From NCBI GenBank assembly GCA_007117235.1, contig SKGY01000222.1, positions 1 through 29,588 of the forward strand: a stretch of DNA of 29,588 nt. The letters are read 5' to 3'. The stretch comes from Balneolaceae bacterium (GTDB lineage: Bacteria; Bacteroidota; Rhodothermia; Balneolales; Balneolaceae). Under the pieces are notes generated by a model. It ran no database searches, was not told the DNA's origin, and saw only the letters and a program-made list of their open reading frames with translations. The position numbers and the translations under genes are program-made. This document shows, piece after piece, positions 8,958-16,972 of the stretch (positions are counted from its first letter, which is position 1; each line of letters opens with the position of its first letter).

Positions 8958-10508
8958 CTAAAAATTACTCCAAAGCTTAATTAAAATTTTAGCCTTAAAG
9001 GCTTTGGCAAGTAAATCAAAATTTTTCCAGATGTAAAACCCAATCGCCACAATGAGACCGGTCATAATCCAGAGCCGGTATATGTGCAGATCACCTAACG
9101 GAACAAACACTGTATAACCAAGAACAAAAATTGCTGATGACATCGTAAATGTCACTTTTTGTGGAATGATTGGATGCTTGAAACTAAATGTACTGTAGCT
9201 CGCTTTTTGATACTGATAAAAGCTGCTCCATAAAAACACAATCATAAAGCAGAGAAAGAAGAAGGTGTTGGCAATATAGATTGAAAAAACATCTCCCAAT
9301 TGAGGCAGTTTAATCACTTCAAATACAGTGATTGCATAAAAAATAAATAGAGGAACAGTTATGATTCCCAAAAAACGCTCTTTCAGTTGTTTTTCAATAG
9401 AACCGGGAAACTGCATATGAAGAAGCATCTCCCGATGTTCGTACCCGAACATATTTGCCATTCCCATTCCAAGCAAGGCAACCGGAATTGCTGCCAGCAT
9501 AGTAGCTATAAGAATGATGGAAATATCACCCAGATCAACAATTAACAGCAGCGGAATGTAGACAAGCGGGATCAATGCGACGGCAAAAATTTGAAGCTTA
9601 TTATAAGGATGGGTCATCACGTAATAGTAATATTTACCCGCATTGTCGCCCAGCCATTTTTGCAGAAATACCCATAGCCGGCTTACATCTTTTCGAATTT
9701 TTATGGTTGATGGCCTCATCAACCCTTCCATCGTTTTGTAGTAGTGATCTCTGAATACCAGGTAAGTGAGCAGCACCATAAAGAAAAACAGAACGGCAGT
9801 CAGAAGTGGTTCGTGGCTGTATTTGGCCGACCTGAACATTAACCCTCCCGGCAGCAACTCCATCGCACCAACCAGCTGAGTAAACTCAATCGCTAAATCA
9901 TTTAACACAGATTGCGTTCTTCTGGATAGAATAGCAAGCACTGAAATCACACCAAATATGACAAATATGAAACTGAATATGATCACTTTGAACCGTTTCT
10001 CTACCATATACAGAAACCTGTGTTTGATGGAGTAAATTACCCCGTAATTGAGAAGAACGGCCCCAACCACTATTGGAATATTCCAAGCCGAGTTGATTTG
10101 AAGAGATAGAAAAACGAGCCAGGTAAGATTATAAATTACATTTACCGGGTGGTACAGACACATAAGATTCAGGTGCCACGAAAGTTTTCCGGCCGGATAA
10201 CCAAGCGCAAGTAGCTTCCTGTTCTCCTCCATATTGAGCAGGCGAGTGCTGGTAAAAGAAAAGTGCATGATCCAGAAGATGGTGGCAAATGTAAGCAGTA
10301 TCAGGTTATGAATTTCCGGTGTAAGCCAGGGCAGATCCAGCTGTAATGATGATGAACTGTCGAGGAAGATCACGAGAAGAGCGGATCCCATAAGATTTAT
10401 AAACATACCTACCAGAAACAGACTATAACCAATTATCAGAACTGTCTGCAGATTGGTTAGCCGAGCCAGAAATAGTTTCCAGTTTAAATAGAGTAGTTTA
10501 GAAATCAT
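8958..10508 (-). CDS. ABC exporter membrane subunit, large hydrophobic paralogue 1
   Basis: A 516-residue polytopic membrane protein, first gene of the three-gene exporter operon. It starts with a short amphipathic N-terminus (MISKLLYLNWKLFLARL) followed by a long hydrophobic segment. It carries the same landmark blocks as its downstream paralogue: NRKLLALGYP, YHPVNVIYNLTW, KYYYYVMTHPYNK and NMFGYEHREMLL, the last in the second half between hydrophobic segments. The conserved HPY and FGxExRExLL blocks are probably cytoplasmic loops that contact the ATPase (inference). Tandem duplication followed by divergence is the simplest origin. The start codon at 10508 leaves only about 38 bases before the terminator of the preceding gene, so the operon promoter is hard to place. 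Confidence 0.8.
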   Translation of the reverse strand: MISKLLYLNWKLFLARLTNLQTVLIIGYSLFLVGMFINLMGSALLVIFLDSSSSLQLDLPWLTPEIHNLILLTFATIFWIMHFSFTSTRLLNMEENRKLLALGYPAGKLSWHLNLMCLYHPVNVIYNLTWLVFLSLQINSAWNIPIVVGAVLLNYGVIYSIKHRFLYMVEKRFKVIIFSFIFVIFGVISVLAILSRRTQSVLNDLAIEFTQLVGAMELLPGGLMFRSAKYSHEPLLTAVLFFFMVLLTYLVFRDHYYKTMEGLMRPSTIKIRKDVSRLWVFLQKWLGDNAGKYYYYVMTHPYNKLQIFAVALIPLVYIPLLLIVDLGDISIILIATMLAAIPVALLGMGMANMFGYEHREMLLHMQFPGSIEKQLKERFLGIITVPLFIFYAITVFEVIKLPQLGDVFSIYIANTFFFLCFMIVFLWSSFYQYQKASYSTFSFKHPIIPQKVTFTMSSAIFVLGYTVFVPLGDLHIYRLWIMTGLIVAIGFYIWKNFDLLAKAFKAKILIKLWSNF

Positions 10509-10546
10509 CGATTATAAATAATTCAAATTGCGACAGACAATGTCAC

Positions 10547-10572
10547 AAAAAACCCCGATCTCTGAATCGGGG
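10547..10572 (-). terminator. Rho-independent terminator after the TonB-C protein gene
   Basis: A perfect 7-bp stem (CCCCGAT at 10553-10559 with ATCGGGG at 10566-10572) encloses a 6-nt loop. On the minus strand it is followed by six T residues (A-run at 10547-10552). It lies 27 bases beyond the stop codon of the minus-strand TonB-C gene and before the ABC exporter operon, so it separates the two transcription units. Confidence 0.85.
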
Positions 10573-10598
10573 GCATGTATATATTTGGATATAACTCA

Positions 10599-11789
10599 TT
10601 AATTAAGACTGAAGAGAATGGGTAACGTTATGTATGATCTTACGGGTCGGCCACCCTGAGTGCCGGGTACCCATCCGGGGTATTCCCTGACTATTCTTTC
10701 TGCTTCCTCATCGAGGCCGCCGCCCACCGGTCTCAAAACGGAAATTTCACTTAAGCTTCCATCAATATTTACAATAGCTCGGATAAAAACTCTACCCTGG
10801 ATTGCTGCCCTTCTCGCAACTTCCGGGTACTCAAGATTATCACCTACATAACTTGCAAATGCCCCCATCCCCCCAACCGGTTGAGGGCTTTCTTCAACTT
10901 CCATAAAAACTTCATCCGACATTTCCTCATCTGTATTGTTGTTAATTTCATCATCTCTTACAACTTCATCGGTTGTAACAGGTGCAGATACAACTTCTTC
11001 ATTTACACTGGAGCTCTCCGTCCGCTCTGTATCACTTACACTCAGCATAATTCGCTCAGACACTGTTTGCCTGTTTGAAACTTCAATGTTAGATAGGGTT
11101 TTTGTTGGAAAACCATCTTTCGAGGCTCTTACTATATAACTGCCCACAGGTATATTTGTGAATTCTGTCGTATATGAATTACCATCAGCAGACGGTACTA
11201 TCAGCAACCTTTCAGAAATCCGCTCCCCGCGATCGTTAAATACTACGATATCGACTTCTGATTCATTTGACTCTATCACCAAATTGCCGGTCGGCAAGAA
11301 ATCCTCTGCAAACTGTGGGGCACGTACTGTCCCTATATGATATTTGACTACTTTTTGTTTATATAAACGGATAAAATCAAAATAGTTCTCAAAATGTCCT
11401 TCAGGATATCTTATTTGCAACCTTCTCTCAACTGTTTCAGATGAGCCAATAAAGCCCACATTAAAATTCATTTGAATCGAATCATCGTCGTTTCTGACAG
11501 AAACATTTGATGTCTCCATATCAACACGATCGAACACTATATTGCCATCACGGATCCATCTGGCTACATCATGAATGGAAAAGTAATAATTCCTAGCAAC
11601 AGTGATCCGAACTATTCCCTGTCTTTCATTTAAAGGCGGTACTATTGACCTTCCATTTACATCATCTGATACAGATCTCTCCTCAACAGACAATAGGCCT
11701 GGCCTGATGACTGCCTGAGCATCTGCTTTTGCAAAATCTATTAACATCACCATCACAAATAGCAGAATGCTCAGTAACAATCGTATCAT
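10599..11789 (-). CDS. Secreted TonB C-terminal domain protein with PEGA-like domain
   Basis: A 396-residue envelope protein. Residues 1-26 look like a signal peptide, a hydrophobic run ending ADAQA. Residues about 30-165 are a beta-rich region I do not recognise. Residues about 168-250 resemble a PEGA or carboxypeptidase-regulatory beta-sandwich (ending with the IPVGSYIVRASKDGFPTKT block). Residues about 252-303 form an acidic Ser/Glu/Asp-rich linker. Residues about 305-396 are a TonB C-terminal domain, with YPEVARRAAIQGRVFIRAIV and the VLRPVGGGLDEEAERIV block. Canonical TonB has an uncleaved anchor and a Pro-rich spacer; both are absent here, so this is probably a periplasmic TonB-like protein rather than the energiser of a transporter. 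No exbB/exbD is nearby. The gene follows the barrel protein gene by 53 bases. Confidence 0.8.
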   Translation of the reverse strand: MIRLLLSILLFVMVMLIDFAKADAQAVIRPGLLSVEERSVSDDVNGRSIVPPLNERQGIVRITVARNYYFSIHDVARWIRDGNIVFDRVDMETSNVSVRNDDDSIQMNFNVGFIGSSETVERRLQIRYPEGHFENYFDFIRLYKQKVVKYHIGTVRAPQFAEDFLPTGNLVIESNESEVDIVVFNDRGERISERLLIVPSADGNSYTTEFTNIPVGSYIVRASKDGFPTKTLSNIEVSNRQTVSERIMLSVSDTERTESSSVNEEVVSAPVTTDEVVRDDEINNNTDEEMSDEVFMEVEESPQPVGGMGAFASYVGDNLEYPEVARRAAIQGRVFIRAIVNIDGSLSEISVLRPVGGGLDEEAERIVREYPGWVPGTQGGRPVRSYITLPILFSLN

Positions 11790-11803
11790 TTCTTTACTTA
11801 TTT

Positions 11804-11825
11804 AAATCTTAGTCTAATAAGATTT
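11804..11825. repeat. AT-rich inverted repeat between barrel gene and TonB-C gene
   Basis: A perfect 8-bp inverted repeat, AAATCTTA (11804-11811) and TAAGATTT (11818-11825), with a 6-nt loop. It lies 15 bases upstream of the TonB-C start codon. It could be a weak terminator or attenuator for the barrel gene on the minus strand, or an operator. The T-tract that follows on the minus strand is poor, so its role is uncertain. Confidence 0.4.
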
Positions 11826-11842
11826 TCAAGGTTAATTTTTTT

Positions 11843-12445
11843 TTAAAACCTGACTCCTACCACAACAGATAACACAGCGTTTCTCTCACCATCATCTAGC
11901 TGGTCTGTGTAAACAGGAGTTAATCCCATACTATATCTGACCTGAGCACTTAACTTGGTGAGACCTAAATTAAAATCTGCACCCACACCCAGCATTCCCC
12001 CAAAATCTACTTCATTGATGAAATCATCAAGTTCAAAGGTATTTCCGTCATTGTCTTCAATTTCTGACACAATGTTAAACCCAACATAAGGGCCAGCAAC
12101 AACGTGCGGACTAAACGGTCCCGGAGGGCCAAATTTTAGTTTTGCCAATACAGGTACTTCAATATAATCCAGTTTTAGAGTATTGGGCCCCGGTTCAACA
12201 CCTTTTTGTGAATAATATACGCCCGATTCAATACCGACCGGAAACATGGGCAGTGATATATCTAATGACGCTCCTACAACAAAGGCCTGACGCGAGTCCA
12301 AATCGGCATCCGTACCACTAAAATTTGCAAGATTTATTCCGGCTTTTATGCCGAAGTCAATGGGCAGTTGTGCGTTAGATACGCTTATAACACCGGTAAA
12401 TGCCAAGAATAAACTCGACAACAGTAGAACTTTAATTGATTTCAT
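11843..12445 (-). CDS. Outer-membrane beta-barrel protein, PorT-like (OMP_b-brl_2)
   Basis: A 200-residue protein with a clear signal peptide (residues 1-25, ending SVSNAQ). The alternating strands typical of small eight-stranded barrels follow: FGIKAGINLANF, FVVGASLDISL, VGIESGVYYSQKG, KLDYIEVPVLAKLKF, PHVVAGPYVGFNI and LSAQVRYSMGL. It ends on an aromatic residue (VGVRF), the usual signal for barrel assembly. The GIKAGINLANF start and the YIEVPVLAKL block are typical of the porin-family/PorT proteins that are abundant in Bacteroidota. The specific function of this family member is not known. It is first in a likely two-gene unit with the TonB-C protein; a candidate promoter lies at 12465-12493. 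Confidence 0.85.
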   Translation of the reverse strand: MKSIKVLLLSSLFLAFTGVISVSNAQLPIDFGIKAGINLANFSGTDADLDSRQAFVVGASLDISLPMFPVGIESGVYYSQKGVEPGPNTLKLDYIEVPVLAKLKFGPPGPFSPHVVAGPYVGFNIVSEIEDNDGNTFELDDFINEVDFGGMLGVGADFNLGLTKLSAQVRYSMGLTPVYTDQLDDGERNAVLSVVVGVRF

Positions 12446-12464
12446 ATCTCATTGATTAGTGAAT

Positions 12465-12493
12465 ATTGTATGTATAAGGATAGCTTACCTCAA
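12465..12493 (-). promoter_or_regulatory. Candidate housekeeping promoter for the barrel protein gene
   Basis: On the minus strand TTGAGG (12493-12488) is followed after exactly 17 nt by TACAAT (12470-12465). Transcription would begin near 12458, about a dozen bases before the ATG at 12445. The match is to the general bacterial -35/-10 pattern. Whether this lineage uses that pattern or the TTG/TAnnTTTG pattern of many Bacteroidota is not known. Confidence 0.4.
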
Positions 12494-12554
12494 CATTTGT
12501 CACACTAATAAATTGAATTCATCTCTAAAAGAAAAATGTAATCACATAGTGAGA

Positions 12555-15383
12555 TCAATTAACCTCAAGAACCTCTCTCAAAAATCGACCTGTATGGCTC
12601 TCATGAACCTTCATAATATCCTCGGGTGTGCCGGTCGCAACAACCTGTCCACCACCAAACCCGCCTTCCGGGCCAATGTCAATTACCCAGTCGGCCGACT
12701 TAATTACATCCAGATTGTGCTCTATAATTATTACAGAATGACCCTGATTAACAAGTTCATTGAATGAATTGAGAAGTTTTGCTATATCCTCAAAATGCAA
12801 ACCTGTTGTAGGTTCATCAAAAAAGTAGAGTGTATTGCTTTGATTTGTCTTTGATAAAAATTTAGCAAGCTTCACCCTCTGAGCTTCCCCACCTGAAAGA
12901 GTAGTCGCGCTTTGGCCGAGCTTTAAATATCCCAGACCTACATCTTCAAGCGGCTGTAGTTTATTAATGATTGTTGCTTCATCGACAAAGAACTCGATCG
13001 CGTCACTTACGCTCATCTCCAGTACATCGTGGATACTTTTGCCCCTGTATTTCACCTGCAGAATATCTTTCCGAAACCTTGTGCCGCCACACTCTTCACA
13101 AACCAGTTCAATATCTGCCATGAACTGCATCTCTATTTTCTGAACTCCTTCACCCTGGCAACTTTCACACCTGCCACCGGGTACATTAAAGGAGAAATGT
13201 CCCGGGGTGTACCCCATGATATTCGACTGCCTGGTGCTTGAAAACAGATCTCTGATACCATCAAATGATTTGGTGTACGTAGCCGGATTAGACCTTGTTG
13301 ATCTCCCAATCGGACTTTGATCCACCATTTCTACAGACTCAACATGTCGCAATCCTGATACACCTTTGTTTCTACCTACTTTCTCTTTCCAGGTGCCAAG
13401 CTCTTTCTGAATGGTTGCATAGAGTGTGTCATGAACCAGGGTTGACTTTCCTGACCCCGAAACTCCGGTTACACAAACCATCTTGCCAAGCGGGAATTCA
13501 ACGTCAATACTTTTCAGATTGTGTTCTGATGCACCCTCAACAAGAAGAGATTTATCATTGCCTTTTCTTCGCTTTTTCGGGACTTCAATCTCTTTGGTTC
13601 CGCTAAGATACTTACCCGTTAACGTTTTTGCCTTCAGCAGCTTTTCATACGAACCGCTGAAAACCACTTCGCCACCGTATGTACCGGCAAATGGCCCTAT
13701 ATCAATAACGTTGTCAGCGGCTTTGATCATCTCAGGGTCATGCTCTACAACCAATACCGTATTACCGATATCCCTTAAAGATTTCAAAATATTGATCAAT
13801 CTATCATTATCGCGGGGATGCAGACCGATTGTTGGTTCGTCCAGTACATATAGGCTGCCGATCAATGAACTGCCAAGTGAGTTTGCCAGGCTTATTCGTT
13901 GAGACTCCCCTCCACTCAGTGTGTTTGTGAGTCTATCCAGCGTAAGATAATCAAGCCCCACTTCGTCAAGATACTTGAGGCGTTTTCTGATCTCATAGAG
14001 TATCTGACCTGCCACCTCCATCTCAAAATCAGTAAGCTCAAGATCTTCAAAAAAGGTGCGGGCGTGACCAATAGTCATCTCCGAAACTTCCCCGATGTGC
14101 AGATTACCAACTTTTATATAGAGGGCGTCTTTTCGAACCCTGTAACCTTCACAATCCGGGCATCTGCTGTAACCGCGATATCTTGAGTAAAGCACCCTCA
14201 TGTGAACTTTATAAAACTGCTTTTTTATCTCCTCAAAAAATCCATGGATCCCGATGTAGCCACCCCTTCCATTCCAGATAATTTTCTTTGTCTCTTTATC
14301 CAGATCTTTATAGGGTACATCAATCGGCAGCTGATCTTTAGCCGCTTCCCGAACAAAATCTCTGAGATGTTTGCTGAATTTTTGTGAGTCGAACGGGGCA
14401 ATTGCACCACCCCGAATTGTTTTGTCGTGATCGGGTATTACAAGATCTTCATCAATTCCGGCAACCCTTCCAAAGCCTTCGCATGTATCACAAGCGCCAA
14501 ACGGGTTGTTGAATGAAAACATCTGGGGGGTGGGCTCCAGAAACTCCATTCCATCGCGTTCAAACCGTTCACTGAATGGAAGCTCTTCACCATCTCTTAT
14601 CTTTATTGAACACCGCCCGTTTCCTTCCCTGAATGCCGTTTCAATGGAATCTGCAATTCTGCTTCTGGTATCATCATCACGCTTTATTGCAAGCCTGTCA
14701 ACCAACACCCTGTAATCAGCCGGTTTTACTTTCTTGATATCGGCATCATCACTGCTCAGATCAATCATCGACTCGTCATTCACATTGAGCAACCGAACAA
14801 GCCCCTTCTCTTTTAGTACAGCTAGTTGTTCATCGAGCTTCCTGCCCTCACGCAGTTCAATTGGAAAGAGGACATAAAATCTCGTCTTCTCATCGAACCC
14901 TTCAAAAAGCTCCTTTATAATGGTCTCAGTTGTATCCTTTTTTACCTGCTTGCCTGAAACGGGTGATATTGTTCTGCCAACGCGAGCAAACAGCAGTCGC
15001 ACATAATCATAGATCTCTGTTGATGTGCCAACCGTTGAGCGTGGATTTGATGAGGTCGTTTTTTGCTGAATAGCCATGGCAGGCGATATTCCCTGCATGA
15101 AATCAACATCCGGTTTATCCATTCTCTCTAAAAACTGCCTCGCATAGCTTGACAGGCTCTCAACATATCGCCGCTGACCCTCAGCATAGATCGTATCAAA
15201 AGCGAGGCTCGATTTCCCTGATCCCGATACACCCGTTATCACAGTCAGTTTATTTCTCGGGATCTCTACGTCAATATTCTTGAGATTATGAACCCTTGCC
15301 CCTTTAATAACAATAGGTCTCTCTGAAGTAGGTTTGCCGTTACTTGAAATTTTTGATGATGAATCTGCAGTCGTATTTGACAT
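12555..15383 (-). CDS. uvrA: UvrABC excinuclease subunit A
   Basis: A 942-residue damage-recognition ATPase of nucleotide excision repair; it acts as a dimer in the cytoplasm and loads UvrB. It holds two ABC ATPase modules. The first has Walker A GVSGSGKS (51-58), a signature LSGGESQR (489-496) and Walker [11 protein letters not shown] (513-522). The second has Walker A GVSGSGKS (640-647), LSGGEAQR (829-836) and [10 protein letters not shown] (854-863). Zinc ligands are visible as C298/C301 with C408/C411, and C739/C742 with C762/C765. Length matches the family (about 940). The first 20 residues are a Ser/Thr-rich extension before the conserved [14 protein letters not shown] block. It stands alone on the minus strand, 109 bases from the barrel gene downstream, with no convincing terminator between them. 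Confidence 0.98.
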   Translation of the reverse strand: MSNTTADSSSKISSNGKPTSERPIVIKGARVHNLKNIDVEIPRNKLTVITGVSGSGKSSLAFDTIYAEGQRRYVESLSSYARQFLERMDKPDVDFMQGISPAMAIQQKTTSSNPRSTVGTSTEIYDYVRLLFARVGRTISPVSGKQVKKDTTETIIKELFEGFDEKTRFYVLFPIELREGRKLDEQLAVLKEKGLVRLLNVNDESMIDLSSDDADIKKVKPADYRVLVDRLAIKRDDDTRSRIADSIETAFREGNGRCSIKIRDGEELPFSERFERDGMEFLEPTPQMFSFNNPFGACDTCEGFGRVAGIDEDLVIPDHDKTIRGGAIAPFDSQKFSKHLRDFVREAAKDQLPIDVPYKDLDKETKKIIWNGRGGYIGIHGFFEEIKKQFYKVHMRVLYSRYRGYSRCPDCEGYRVRKDALYIKVGNLHIGEVSEMTIGHARTFFEDLELTDFEMEVAGQILYEIRKRLKYLDEVGLDYLTLDRLTNTLSGGESQRISLANSLGSSLIGSLYVLDEPTIGLHPRDNDRLINILKSLRDIGNTVLVVEHDPEMIKAADNVIDIGPFAGTYGGEVVFSGSYEKLLKAKTLTGKYLSGTKEIEVPKKRRKGNDKSLLVEGASEHNLKSIDVEFPLGKMVCVTGVSGSGKSTLVHDTLYATIQKELGTWKEKVGRNKGVSGLRHVESVEMVDQSPIGRSTRSNPATYTKSFDGIRDLFSSTRQSNIMGYTPGHFSFNVPGGRCESCQGEGVQKIEMQFMADIELVCEECGGTRFRKDILQVKYRGKSIHDVLEMSVSDAIEFFVDEATIINKLQPLEDVGLGYLKLGQSATTLSGGEAQRVKLAKFLSKTNQSNTLYFFDEPTTGLHFEDIAKLLNSFNELVNQGHSVIIIEHNLDVIKSADWVIDIGPEGGFGGGQVVATGTPEDIMKVHESHTGRFLREVLEVN

Positions 15384-15496
15384 GTAATGCGGGTAATTTC
15401 AAAACTTGAAAAATATGAAATCTATCAGTGAAAAATGGATGTTTTAGCACTGTTTATTCTAACAGAACAAGAAAGGCATAAGAATACGTTCTGCTA

Positions 15497-15513
15497 AGTT
15501 CGATATAAGAACT
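15497..15513. promoter_or_regulatory. Short GTTC-N7-GAAC palindrome upstream of uvrA
   Basis: AGTTC (15497-15501), a 7-nt AT-rich spacer and GAACT (15509-15513) form an inverted repeat about 115 bases upstream of the uvrA start. GTTC/GAAC half sites recur in LexA boxes of several phyla, and uvrA is a classic SOS gene. The exact spacing is not one I know for this group and short repeats arise by chance, so this is a weak candidate operator. Confidence 0.2.
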
Positions 15514-15554
15514 AGTTGTTAAGTGTCCCTCCGCCTAAGGCGGAGGGCAATGGG

Positions 15555-15613
15555 GCCTGCCTGGCTTTACCTCGGCAGACAGGCCTGCCTGGCTAAACGC
15601 TTTGGTAGACAGG
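15555..15613. repeat. Two tandem hairpin units nested in repeat copy A
   Basis: The 12-mer GCCTGCCTGGCT occurs at 15555-15566 and 15583-15594. Each copy is followed by a partly complementary arm, GGCAGACAGG (15574-15583) and GGTAGACAGG (15604-15613). Each unit can fold as CCTG-C-CTG against CAG-A-CAGG. Copy B lacks the whole block, and the flanking sequences join cleanly there. Confidence 0.7.
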
Positions 15614-15711
15614 GATGAAAAGCTCTTTATTCAAATCTTAATAAAGAATATATGAGCACAATCTTAGCTCAGAGGATCATCCCCCCTCGCGCCAACAGCC
15701 GTCGGGACTCT

Positions 15712-15729
15712 TCCCCCTTCAAAGGGGGA
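15712..15729 (-). terminator. Hairpin after amidohydrolase operon, part of repeat copy A
   Basis: An 8-bp perfect stem, TCCCCCTT and AAGGGGGA with a 2-nt centre, begins 5 bases after the stop of the minus-strand amidohydrolase gene. It has no T-run behind it on the minus strand, so it would be an imperfect terminator. It may serve that role because the repeat element inserted there. Confidence 0.35.
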
Positions 15730-15733
15730 TATT

Positions 15734-16960
15734 CTAGTCTTCTTTGCTGTGTACTACATTACCGTTTATAATAACCAGTTCCACATCAGTGAGATACTCA
15801 AAGGGATCTCCGGAAAACAGAACGACGTCTGCATCCTTCCCTCTCTCAAGTGTGCCAACGCGATCACTGACTCCTAAAATTTCTGCTGCACCACGCGTTA
15901 CGGCATGAAGAGCATTCTCCATTCCCAACCCATTTGCAGCAGCAATTGCAGCTTCATATCGGATTACCCGCGACTTAGGCACATAACCTTCAAATCCACT
16001 TTGAAACGCAATCGGGATTCCTGCTTCATGCAGTTTACCCGCTGTTTCAAAGCTTGAATTCTTAGCTTCGCCGGAAGGTCTTACCATAGTGGGGTGAATA
16101 ATAACCGGCACACCTGACTCTTTGATTTCATCGATCACAAGATAGGCTTCGGCAGCGCCCTCAAGAGCCATCTTGAACCCAAACTCACGCTGAATTCTTA
16201 AAGCCGTCATGATATCATGAGCTGTCTGAGCATATACCATAGCGGTAACTTCTCCGTCGATAAGGTCAGCCAGTATTTCAGATTTCAAATCTGTACCATT
16301 CGTTTCGCCGTCAGCTCTTTTCTGAGCATAATCCTGAGCCTTAATCAACTCCTGCCGCAAAACTGAAACCGTTTTTGAACGCGTTCCGGGCGAGCTGAAG
16401 TTACTCCTCACACCTGACCCGAGCGTAATTGACAACATCGTAGTCTCATCAACAAGTGCCTGATCTACCGTGGTACCGGTCGTTTTTACAATCATCGTCT
16501 GGCCGCTCACAACTGCGCCCGGCCCATGACCTGTGTGCAGCGTTGTAATTCCATGACTCTGAAGATACCCCACCAGAAATTCACGGGCGTTGTAAGAATC
16601 GAAAGCTCTCAACTCGGGCTGTACAGCATTGGATGTTTCAAGCTGATCCTGATCGTGATTCTGATTGTAGTATCCTGCCAGGCCAACTACTGAACGGGCA
16701 TCAATCAATCCGGGAGTAACCACTTTCGCCTCATAGACTTCATACCCATTGGGAATTCGGACACGGTTGGCAGTTCCTACATTTTCAATTTTACCATCAC
16801 GAATAAGCACAACACCATTTGTTATGGCAGCTCCATTCATGGTGTAAACTGTTTCGCCTTTTACAGCAATTTGCGCATCTACTTCTGCACTCATTCCGAT
16901 CATCACTGTTAAAACAAGCAGTGACAACATTGATTTCATTTGTTGTTTCATAATTTTCAT
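15734..16960 (-). CDS. Secreted amidohydrolase-family paralogue lacking metal ligands
   Basis: A 408-residue protein with a signal peptide (hydrophobic run 10-22, ending EVDAQ at 30) and the overall amidohydrolase fold of its upstream neighbour. It keeps the N-terminal beta-sandwich signature, the VVTPGLID strand (80-87), the VSGQTMIVKT block (151-160), SPGTRSK (190-196) and the C-terminal DRVGTLERGKDADVVLFSGDPF. The metal-binding residues are replaced: the HxH after LVD is ARSVV (88-92), the block holding metal His is AMVYAQTAHD (240-249), the next His position is Gly (ALEGAAEAY) and the catalytic FHTDD is FQSGF (319-323). It probably does not hydrolyse by the standard metal mechanism. It starts 12 bases after the active-looking paralogue and may partner it. 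The start could also be Met4 or Met8. Confidence 0.85.
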   Translation of the reverse strand: MKIMKQQMKSMLSLLVLTVMIGMSAEVDAQIAVKGETVYTMNGAAITNGVVLIRDGKIENVGTANRVRIPNGYEVYEAKVVTPGLIDARSVVGLAGYYNQNHDQDQLETSNAVQPELRAFDSYNAREFLVGYLQSHGITTLHTGHGPGAVVSGQTMIVKTTGTTVDQALVDETTMLSITLGSGVRSNFSSPGTRSKTVSVLRQELIKAQDYAQKRADGETNGTDLKSEILADLIDGEVTAMVYAQTAHDIMTALRIQREFGFKMALEGAAEAYLVIDEIKESGVPVIIHPTMVRPSGEAKNSSFETAGKLHEAGIPIAFQSGFEGYVPKSRVIRYEAAIAAANGLGMENALHAVTRGAAEILGVSDRVGTLERGKDADVVLFSGDPFEYLTDVELVIINGNVVHSKED

Positions 16961-16972
16961 ATCAAAATCTCC

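Larger units (their letters stand above)
15513..15735. repeat. Dispersed palindromic intergenic repeat, copy A
   Basis: The 350-base gap between uvrA and the amidohydrolase gene holds no gene but is mostly this element, which is related to copy B at 28945-29090 in the same orientation. In order it contains: a near-perfect palindrome (CCCTCCGCCT/AGGCGGAGGG at 15527-15547); a 60-base insert absent from copy B (about 15554-15613); a core beginning GGATGAAAAG at 15613 and continuing through ATCTTAGCT (15661-15669) to TCATCCCCC; and a terminal palindrome (TCCCCCTT/AAGGGGGA at 15712-15729). The core holds only an 8-codon ATG frame that copy B does not keep, so it does not look coding. This resembles a non-autonomous mobile repeat; its family is not recognised. 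Confidence 0.7.

Noticed and set aside
10511..10540. Consensus-like TTGTCT-N18-TATAAT on the minus strand before the ABC exporter operon
   Set aside because: The TATAAT box ends only 2 bases before the ATG at 10508, so transcription would begin inside the gene, and the next Met is residue 34. Probably a chance AT-rich match.
11804..11825. Strong intrinsic terminator between barrel and TonB-C genes
   Set aside because: The 8-bp stem is almost all A-T and the following minus-strand tract is not T-rich; kept only as an inverted repeat.
15614..15640. Short peptide gene in the repeat core (ATG at 15616, 8 codons)
   Set aside because: The frame in copy B stops after four codons, so the peptide is not conserved.
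15513..15735. CRISPR array or attachment site suggested by clustered repeats
   Set aside because: The repeats are palindromic units without regular spacers, and no cas or integrase gene is present.
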